Source: Kineosporia rhizophila (GTDB lineage Bacteria; Actinomycetota; Actinomycetes; Actinomycetales; Kineosporiaceae). From it: a stretch of 64,000 bases of DNA. Under the pieces are notes generated by a model. The model was not told the DNA's origin. It ran no database searches and saw nothing but the letters and a program-made list of their open reading frames with translations. Below, piece by piece: positions 55,847 through 64,000 of this stretch. Within the stretch, counting starts at the first letter, position 1. Each line of letters starts with the position of its first letter. Both the position numbers and the translations under genes were made by a program. The DNA is taken from NCBI RefSeq assembly GCF_021277265.1, contig NZ_JAJSOH010000027.1:41696-105695 (forward strand), in the 5' to 3' direction.

Positions 55847-57262
55847 GTGTCCAAGGTATTGACAGCTCTCCCCGTCGGTGACCGAGTCGGCATCGCCTTC
55901 TCCGGTGGTCTCGACACCTCCGTCGCCGTGGCGTGGATGCGCCACCACGGCGCCGTGCCCTGCGCCTACAGCGCCGACCTCGGTCAGTACGACGAGGACG
56001 ACATGGAGTCGCTGCCCGGACGCGCCAAGCAGTACGGCGCCGAGATCGGCCGGCTGATCGACTGCCGGGAGGCCCTGGTCGAGGCCGGCCTGGTCGCCCT
56101 GTCGTGCGGCGCCTTCCACATCCGCTCCGGCGGCAAGGCCTACTTCAACACCACCCCGCTGGGCCGCGTGGTCACCGGCACCCTGCTGGTCCAGGCCATG
56201 CAGGAGGACGGCGTCTCGATCTGGGGCGACGGCTCGACCTACAAGGGCAACGACATCGAGCGGTTCTACCGCTACGGCCTGCTGGCCAACCCGGCGCTGC
56301 GGATCTACAAGCCCTGGCTGGACGCGGCGTTCGTGAACGAGCTGGGCGGCCGCGCCGAGATGTCGCAGTGGCTCACCGAGCACGACCTGCCCTACCGGGC
56401 CAGCAAGGAGAAGGCGTACTCGACCGACGCCAACATCTGGGGCGCCACCCACGAGGCCAAGACCCTCGAGCACCTCGACGAGTCGCTCGAGATCGTCGAG
56501 CCGATCATGGGCGTCAAGCACTGGGACCCGTCGGTCGCGATCGAGACCGAGGACGTCACGGTCCAGTTCGAGAACGGCCGCCCGGTCGCGATCAACGGTG
56601 AGAAGTTCGGCTCCGCGGTCGATCTGGTGATGAAGGCGAACCAGATCGGTGGCCGTCACGGGCTCGGGATGTCCGACCAGATCGAGAACCGGATCATCGA
56701 GGCCAAGAGCCGCGGGATCTACGAGGCGCCGGGCATGGCCCTGCTCTTCATCACCTACGAGCGCCTGGTCAACGCGATCCACAACGAGGACACGGTCGAC
56801 TCGTACCACACCATGGGCCGTCGCCTCGGCCGGCTGCTGTACGAAGGCCGCTGGCTGGACCCGCAGTCGCTGATGCTGCAGAGCAGCCTGACCCAGTGGG
56901 TGGCCCGCGCGGTCACCGGCGAGGTCACGGTGCGGCTGCGCCGCGGCGACGACTGGACGATCGTCAACACGGTCGGCCCGAACCTGAGCTACCACCCCGA
57001 CCGGCTCTCGATGGAGCGCACCGAGGACGCGGCCTTCGGCCCGGTCGACCGGATCGGCCAGCTCACCATGCGCAACCTCGACATCGCCGACTCCCGGCAG
57101 AAGCTCGAGCTGTTCGCCGGTCTGGGCCAGCTCGAGGGCCAGGCCCGGATCGTGGGCGAACTGGAGCCGGGCGGCGCCGACCGGATCAGCCGCAACAGCG
57201 AGGTCGAGGCCGGCGAGGACGTGCTGCTCGACCAGGCGGCGATGGAAGCCGGCACCGACTGA
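55847..57262 (+). CDS. argG: Argininosuccinate synthase
   Basis: 471-residue argininosuccinate synthase, ligating citrulline and aspartate with ATP. The P-loop FSGGLDTSVAVAW is intact. Length and sequence match the long E. coli-type ArgG (about 445) rather than the 400-residue form usual in actinobacterial arg operons. It stands alone with no other arg gene. GTG at 55847 preferred to the TTG three codons earlier because a TATCTT hexamer at leaderless spacing precedes it. Confidence 0.95.
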   Translation: MSKVLTALPVGDRVGIAFSGGLDTSVAVAWMRHHGAVPCAYSADLGQYDEDDMESLPGRAKQYGAEIGRLIDCREALVEAGLVALSCGAFHIRSGGKAYFNTTPLGRVVTGTLLVQAMQEDGVSIWGDGSTYKGNDIERFYRYGLLANPALRIYKPWLDAAFVNELGGRAEMSQWLTEHDLPYRASKEKAYSTDANIWGATHEAKTLEHLDESLEIVEPIMGVKHWDPSVAIETEDVTVQFENGRPVAINGEKFGSAVDLVMKANQIGGRHGLGMSDQIENRIIEAKSRGIYEAPGMALLFITYERLVNAIHNEDTVDSYHTMGRRLGRLLYEGRWLDPQSLMLQSSLTQWVARAVTGEVTVRLRRGDDWTIVNTVGPNLSYHPDRLSMERTEDAAFGPVDRIGQLTMRNLDIADSRQKLELFAGLGQLEGQARIVGELEPGGADRISRNSEVEAGEDVLLDQAAMEAGTD

Positions 57263-57271
57263 TCCGAACCG

Positions 57272-57310
57272 AGGACGCCGGTGGTCACGTTCGGTGCCCA
57301 CCGGCGTCCT
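57272..57310 (+). terminator. argG terminator
   Basis: A 13-bp perfect stem (57272-57284 with 57298-57310) with a 13-nt loop is followed by TTGGTTGT. The stem ends in GGACG/CGTCC, as in the other hairpins of the window. Confidence 0.75.
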
Positions 57311-57334
57311 TGGTTGTCGGCAGTTGCTTTTCGG

Positions 57335-57991
57335 CTATTCGCGCTCGGCCACGTTGCCCAGGATGATCCGGGCCAGCTCGGCCGAGGCCTGCTCCTGCTC
57401 CTCGCTGGAGGGCAGCTTGTCGTCGTAGTCGTTGTTGTCGAGGGTGAGCTCGTACTGCACACCGTCGCTGATGAAAACCATTCTGTGGTCGGGCCGGTCG
57501 AGCGCGGCGATCTCCCCCACGTCCTCGATCTCGACCGCCTCGGTGGAGGTGATGTCGTCCTCGACCGACTGGCGGTAGTAGTCCCCCAGATCGGCGTCCA
57601 GTTCCCTGCGGTCCAGCCGGAGATCCAGGTTGTAGCCCAGGTCGGTCTGCATCGAGAGGTACTGGCAGCTGTCGCCGTCGTAGATCCGGTCGTCGTAGGC
57701 GGCGCTCCCGCCGAGCACCGAGTCGACCTCGGCCGGCGTGAGCAACTGGCACATGCCGCTGTCCTGCGGGGAGATCGGGTCGTAGCCGGACGACGAACCG
57801 TCCTGGTTCTGCATGACCGCCCAGCCCACGCTCACCACGCCCAGCACCGCGGCCAAGGGGACCCAGCTCTTGCGGCGGCGTCTCTTCCCCACGCCGGACT
57901 CGCTGCTCCGGTAAGGGAGTGGCGCCTCTTCCTGATGGCCGGACTTCTCGCCGTTACCGGGGGTTCCCCAGATCGGGTTCTCGGACGACAC
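57335..57991 (-). CDS. DUF3558-like membrane-anchored protein
   Basis: 218-residue protein: basic/polar cytosolic N-terminus (1-45), one membrane helix (about 46-60) and an extracytoplasmic domain with the DUF3558-type pattern MCQLLTPAEVDSVLGG followed by a second cysteine (DSCQYLS). An acidic C-terminal part follows. Function unknown. Upstream is a strong hairpin. Confidence 0.7.
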   Translation of the reverse strand: MSSENPIWGTPGNGEKSGHQEEAPLPYRSSESGVGKRRRRKSWVPLAAVLGVVSVGWAVMQNQDGSSSGYDPISPQDSGMCQLLTPAEVDSVLGGSAAYDDRIYDGDSCQYLSMQTDLGYNLDLRLDRRELDADLGDYYRQSVEDDITSTEAVEIEDVGEIAALDRPDHRMVFISDGVQYELTLDNNDYDDKLPSSEEQEQASAELARIILGNVAERE

Positions 57992-58038
57992 TCGGGCAAC
58001 CTTCCGTGGTCTGTGGCCTGCACTGCGAACCCCAAACT

Positions 58039-58080
58039 AAAGGACGTCGGTGGGCACCTGGGTGCCCACCGACGTCCTTT
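58039..58080 (-). terminator. Strong terminator after the methyltransferase gene
   Basis: A 20-bp inverted repeat (58039-58058 with 58061-58080) is separated by only two bases, so a folded RNA would have an 18-bp stem and 6-nt loop. It ends with AAAGGACGTC/GACGTCCTTT; on the minus strand a short T-run follows. Confidence 0.8.
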
Positions 58081-58106
58081 GATGGAAATAGGGTCAGAAC
58101 GCGGTT

Positions 58107-59132
58107 TCAGCGCTTCTGTTTCGGCCGCTCCGGCTCGGTGAGATCGGCCGAGCGGGCGGCCGGGAGGGTGATGGCCGACGGTTTACGGCCGGAGGGGGCG
58201 AGGGGCTGGGCCCGCAGGAACGCCGCCGTGGCCACCACTCCGACCAGTTCGAAGCGGGTTCCGCCGGTCAGGTGCGAGTCGGTGGCCTCCTGCACGCCGG
58301 GCCAGTTCCGGTCGCCGTAGTCGTCCAGGACCACGACTGCACCCGGCGCGGCGACCTTTTCGGCGAAGCGCAGGTCGTTGGCCACCCCGCGGGCCGAGTG
58401 GTCGCCGTCGATCACGATCACGCCGTACTTGCGGTCGCTCACCTGGGCCTGGATCTTCGGGTCCTCGGAGAAGCCCTTGACCAGGCGCATGCGGTTGGGG
58501 CTGACGCCGGCCAGGGAGAGGTTCTCGCGCACCACCGTCTCGGTGACCGGGTTGCCCCCGGGCTCCACGTCGGCCAGCGGATCGATGATGGTCAGCTGGT
58601 ACTGCAGGCCGATCCGGCTGACCTGCCGGGCCATGCCGCCCGAGAAGAGCCCGAAATGGGTTCCGATCTCCAGGATCTCGCCGTTCGGCGGGTTCAGCAG
58701 CGGGGTGGTGGCGAGCTTGCCCAGGATGTTCGGGGCTGCACCGGCCAGCCGGTCCACGCCGCGCAGCTCGAGCTCGAAGAGGGTGCGGTAGGCCTGCACC
58801 ACGCGTCCGTAGGCGTCCGGCGCCTTCGACGCCTTGGCCACCTGCGCAGCCAGGTCGCGCAGCTTCTCCTCACTGATCAGCCGGGTGCTGCGGCGGCCCT
58901 GGGCGCCGAGCAGGAGGTCGACTGCGTAGCCGGGGGTGCGCACCTGGCTACGCATCCGCTCCAGCTCGGTGCGCAGCTGCAGCACCTCGGTGCGCAGGTC
59001 CAGCACCTCGGTGCTCTCGCTCAGCACCTGCCGGGCCCGGTTGCGCACCAGCCGCTCGATCCGCCGGTCGAGCACGGTCAGGACGGGCCGGATCGCCCGG
59101 GCCGTGGTGTGGTGTGCCCATCGCTGCGCCAT
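58107..59132 (-). CDS. Class I SAM methyltransferase with N-terminal coiled coil
   Basis: 341-residue protein. The N-terminal 70 residues form a basic segment and a coiled coil (VLDLRTEVLQLRTELERMR). The methyltransferase_24-type domain (about 140-310) shows the SAM motif LEIGTHFGLFSGG and the acidic post-motif VIDGDHSARGV, followed by VVLDDYGD. Such proteins often modify sugars or cell-wall glycans; the substrate is unknown. A TTG four codons upstream is an alternative start. Confidence 0.82.
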   Translation of the reverse strand: MAQRWAHHTTARAIRPVLTVLDRRIERLVRNRARQVLSESTEVLDLRTEVLQLRTELERMRSQVRTPGYAVDLLLGAQGRRSTRLISEEKLRDLAAQVAKASKAPDAYGRVVQAYRTLFELELRGVDRLAGAAPNILGKLATTPLLNPPNGEILEIGTHFGLFSGGMARQVSRIGLQYQLTIIDPLADVEPGGNPVTETVVRENLSLAGVSPNRMRLVKGFSEDPKIQAQVSDRKYGVIVIDGDHSARGVANDLRFAEKVAAPGAVVVLDDYGDRNWPGVQEATDSHLTGGTRFELVGVVATAAFLRAQPLAPSGRKPSAITLPAARSADLTEPERPKQKR

Positions 59133-59243
59133 GACCTTATGCAATCAGATGATCACGCTCTGGTCTCGGCGGCGCGAGCGGGCATCCTCCGAAGACCCGA
59201 TCCGGACTTGTTCGAGGCTTGTTCCAGATTGGTTCAGGCTGGT

Positions 59244-59720
59244 TCAGGCCACCGGCGGCCGGCTCGACCACGGGAAGTTGATCCACAGGTCGGTCTCCCG
59301 CCAGAAGTAGTCGGGCTGCACGATGGTGCGCGGCTTGGTGTAGAGCACGGCCGAGCGCACCTCGTCGGGGTGGTGGTTGCGCAACAGCTCGAGCACCAGG
59401 TCGAGGGTGCGGCCGGAGTCGGCCACGTCGTCGACCACGAGCAGGCGCTTGCCCACGATGGCGGCGGTGTCGAGCAGCGGCTCGAGCAGCACCGGGTCGG
59501 GCAGGGTCTCCTCCACGTCGCTGTAGAACTCGACGTTGAGCGTGCCGGCCGCCTTGACCCCCAGGGCGTACGAGATCGACCCGGCCGGGAGCAGTCCGCC
59601 ACGGGCCACGGCGATCACCATGTCGGGCCGGAACCCGCTGTCCGCGATGCTCTGGGCCACCTCCCGGCTCGCCTCGCCGAACAGGTCCCAGGTGAGGATC
59701 TCGCGATCAGGGCTACTCAT
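59244..59720 (-). CDS. Type I phosphoribosyltransferase
   Basis: 158-residue purine phosphoribosyltransferase-like protein. The PRPP motif is VVDDVADSGRT and the PPi loop is ARGGLLPA. The flexible hood is short, in the way of xanthine/guanine phosphoribosyltransferase-like proteins. It could salvage a purine base. Monocistronic, 28 bp downstream of the CHAT/hydrolase genes on the same strand. Confidence 0.88.
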   Translation of the reverse strand: MSSPDREILTWDLFGEASREVAQSIADSGFRPDMVIAVARGGLLPAGSISYALGVKAAGTLNVEFYSDVEETLPDPVLLEPLLDTAAIVGKRLLVVDDVADSGRTLDLVLELLRNHHPDEVRSAVLYTKPRTIVQPDYFWRETDLWINFPWSSRPPVA

Positions 59721-59748
59721 CCGGACAATGTAGTGCTCCCCCGACCGT

Positions 59749-61198
59749 TCACCGCAGCCAGGCCGTCAGCCTCTCGCCCACCGCCGGGTCGGTGAAGTAT
59801 GTGGTGTGGTCCACTCCCGCGTGCGACTGCAGCAGCAGCGGATCGGGCACCGGGAAACCGGGTACGCCGTCGAGCCGGTACACCCCGTGGGTGGGCACCA
59901 CCAGATCGTTGCCGTCTCGTCCGAACACCAGATCGGTCAGGCCGTTGCGGCTGACCCGGGCGAGTGGGGAATTGGCCGGCGGGTCGTAGTCGGAGGTGAT
60001 CGCGTAGAGCACCTCCGGCGCACCGGCGTCCGGGGGAAGCGGCCGGTTGAGACGTTCGCGCAGGTAGGCACCCGCCGGATCCATCGCCGCGAGCCCGTCC
60101 AGCCCTCGAACAGCCCCCAGGGCCAGGTGCTTGAGCACGGTGAGCACGGCGTCGAGGGTGTCGGTCACCGGGTTGTCCGGCACGAACTGCAGCAGGTTGG
60201 TCATCCGGTCGATCAGGGCGCCCCAGTGCTTGGAGTCGGCCAGGACGGTGCCGGCGTTGGGGGTACCCACCATGACCAGGCGCCGCACACTGGGCCCCTG
60301 AACGTGCTGGGCGAGTTCCCGCCCGACCAGACCGCCCCGGCTGTGCGCGATCACGTCGAGCTGCAGCTTGCGGTCGGCCGGGATGCGGGCCACCAGTTCG
60401 TGCGCATTCGCGGCCGGATCGGCCGACAGGGTGGGGTGGTCGAAGGCGAACACCCGGCCCTGGTACAGCTCGTAGAGCTCCTCGAACCGGTGCGGGGGCA
60501 GATCGCGGAAGGCCAGGTCGGAGCGGCTGAAGGTGCCGTGCAGGAAGAGCAGGGCCGGGCCCTGGGCGAACCGGGCCCAGTCTTCGGCGTCCAGGCCGCG
60601 CCCCTCGGTGTGGGTGTAGTCGTCGGGGCCGAAGGTGCGCAGCAGGTACGGCCGGTGCTCGGCCTCCCAGCGCGTGGCCAGCCGTTCGGCCACCACCGCG
60701 GTGCCCCGTTCGAGCAGCGGAAAGGCCAGTACCTTGAGCAGTTTCCGGCCCACCGCCCAGATCAGGCCGCGGTGCACCGGGCCGCCCCCGGCCTCGGCCG
60801 GCTGCACCGCCCGGGGGATCGTGTAGGTGAGCGAGGTGGTGGCCCGCACCGTACGGCCCGGCTCGCCCTGCGGTTCCCGGGGCAGGTGCCACGACTGGGT
60901 GCCGTCTTCGGCGGTGTAGAGCAGCACCTGGGCGAAGTAGCGCCCCGGGTCGGGCACCGAGACAGTGATCTCCGGCCCTCCCCCACCGCGCAGCCCGGCC
61001 ACCGAGGCCACCTCGGCGGGCCGGCTGATCTCGATGGTGAGCTGCTCCATGAACCCGGCCGAGGCGATCGCCGCCACGAACGCGTCGGCCGCCCCCTCAC
61101 GCATCCGCAGCCCGGGAGCACCGGCCGGCAGAACCTCCACCTCGCCGGTCAGGCCCGGCGTGCTCAGGGTGACCCCCTCGACGGTGACCGGAGTGCCG

Positions 61199-61221
<23 letters not shown>
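59749..61221 (-). CDS. Alpha/beta-hydrolase with N-terminal beta domain, partner of the CHAT protease
   Basis: 490-residue hydrolase. Residues 1-150 form a beta-rich domain of no family I recognise. A hydrophobic/amphipathic stretch (about 150-175) joins it to an alpha/beta-hydrolase domain with oxyanion segment LFLHGTFS, nucleophile elbow AHSRGG (Ser294) and C-terminal histidine His472 in GVDHTTYF. The pattern is lipase/esterase-like; phospholipids or esters are possible substrates. ATG at 61221 lies inside the last 23 bp of the CHAT gene, so the two are translationally coupled. A longer open frame upstream is inside that gene. Confidence 0.85.
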
Positions 61222-63826
<2,605 letters not shown>

Positions 63827-63853
63827 CAACGCTCTCCCCCCACCCGCTCCGGC

Positions 63854-64000
63854 TCAGCTGATCACAACCGCCCGAAACCACGCAAACGGGTTCGCCCGGT
63901 GGTCTGGGGCAGGTGGGCCACGCCGGGGACCGGGCACGCGTGGGGGGTGGGGTTGGCCCTCGGGGTCCGCCGGAGCGGGTTGGTGAGGGCGGGTTGGTGG
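63854..64000 (-). CDS. 3' end of a proline-rich ORF upstream of the CHAT gene (partial)
   Basis: The minus strand is open from the window edge to a TGA at 63854, encoding 48 residues: Pro/His/Arg-rich, then RANPFAWFRAVVIS at the end. The stop lies 27 bp before the CHAT start, as expected for an upstream operon gene. Alternatively this is chance open frame in GC-rich DNA. No family recognised. Confidence 0.35.
   Translation of the reverse strand, partial: PPTRPHQPAPADPEGQPHPPRVPGPRRGPPAPDHRANPFAWFRAVVIS

Overview
The window is chromosomal DNA of a high-GC actinobacterium. The support is roughly 70% GC, heavy use of GTG starts, ATGA/GTGA overlaps, and gene neighbourhoods typical of Actinomycetes: SUF with SufR, SufU and a Rieske ferredoxin; gcvH-garA-ftsR-DUF151-MerR; DUF881/DUF1290/pgsA; sigK-rskA. 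Kineosporiaceae or a related soil actinomycete is my guess, not a proof. There are no rRNA or tRNA genes, transposases, integrases, phage genes or CRISPR arrays.

Layout. 1-9.2 kb (minus): sufR-sufB-sufD-Rieske-sufC-sufS-sufU-sufT, followed by two tandem membrane GGDEF proteins, the last cut by the window edge. 9.4-11.8 kb (plus): ABC-2 exporter ATPase and permease plus a small flavoprotein. 11.8-12.4 kb: gene-poor spacer with an apparent relic of a molybdopterin oxidoreductase. 12.4-25 kb (plus): a catabolic operon with a complete oligopeptide-type ABC importer (Tat lipoprotein, two permeases, two ATPases) interleaved with an esterase, an amidohydrolase lacking canonical metal ligands, a cytidine-deaminase-like protein, a creatininase-family amidase, a cyclase-family hydrolase, a gamma-glutamyltransferase and, after a C/A-rich repeat spacer, a YtcJ-like amidohydrolase. 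A convergent M19 dipeptidase follows. 26-32 kb (minus): PilZ protein, fasciclin lipoprotein, RskA, SigK, CorA and a glutamate-cysteine ligase-like enzyme. 32-36.7 kb (plus): sbcD-sbcC. 36.7-39.8 kb (minus): gcvP behind a glycine riboswitch. 40-47 kb: orphan ParA, then the actinobacterial core block MerR, DUF151, ftsR, garA, gcvH, DUF881, DUF1290, DUF881, pgsA-like, matching the gene order of M. tuberculosis Rv1830 back to Rv1822. 47-59.7 kb: GGDEF plus degenerate EAL protein, APC permease, rtcB, PHP phosphatase, sirtuin, secreted matrixin-like protease, argG, a DUF3558-like protein, a methyltransferase and a phosphoribosyltransferase. 59.7-64 kb (minus): a caspase-like CHAT protease gene overlapping an alpha/beta-hydrolase gene, with the end of a proline-rich ORF upstream.

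The strongest candidate for an undescribed system is the CHAT protease/alpha-beta hydrolase pair (59749-63826). It looks like a protease-effector module, but that role is inference. The second is the 12.4-25 kb importer-hydrolase operon, whose substrate cannot be read from sequence. Cyclic-di-GMP is a recurring theme: three GGDEF proteins and one PilZ protein. Several genes carry a TAnnnT hexamer 6-8 nt before the start codon and no Shine-Dalgarno, consistent with leaderless transcripts.
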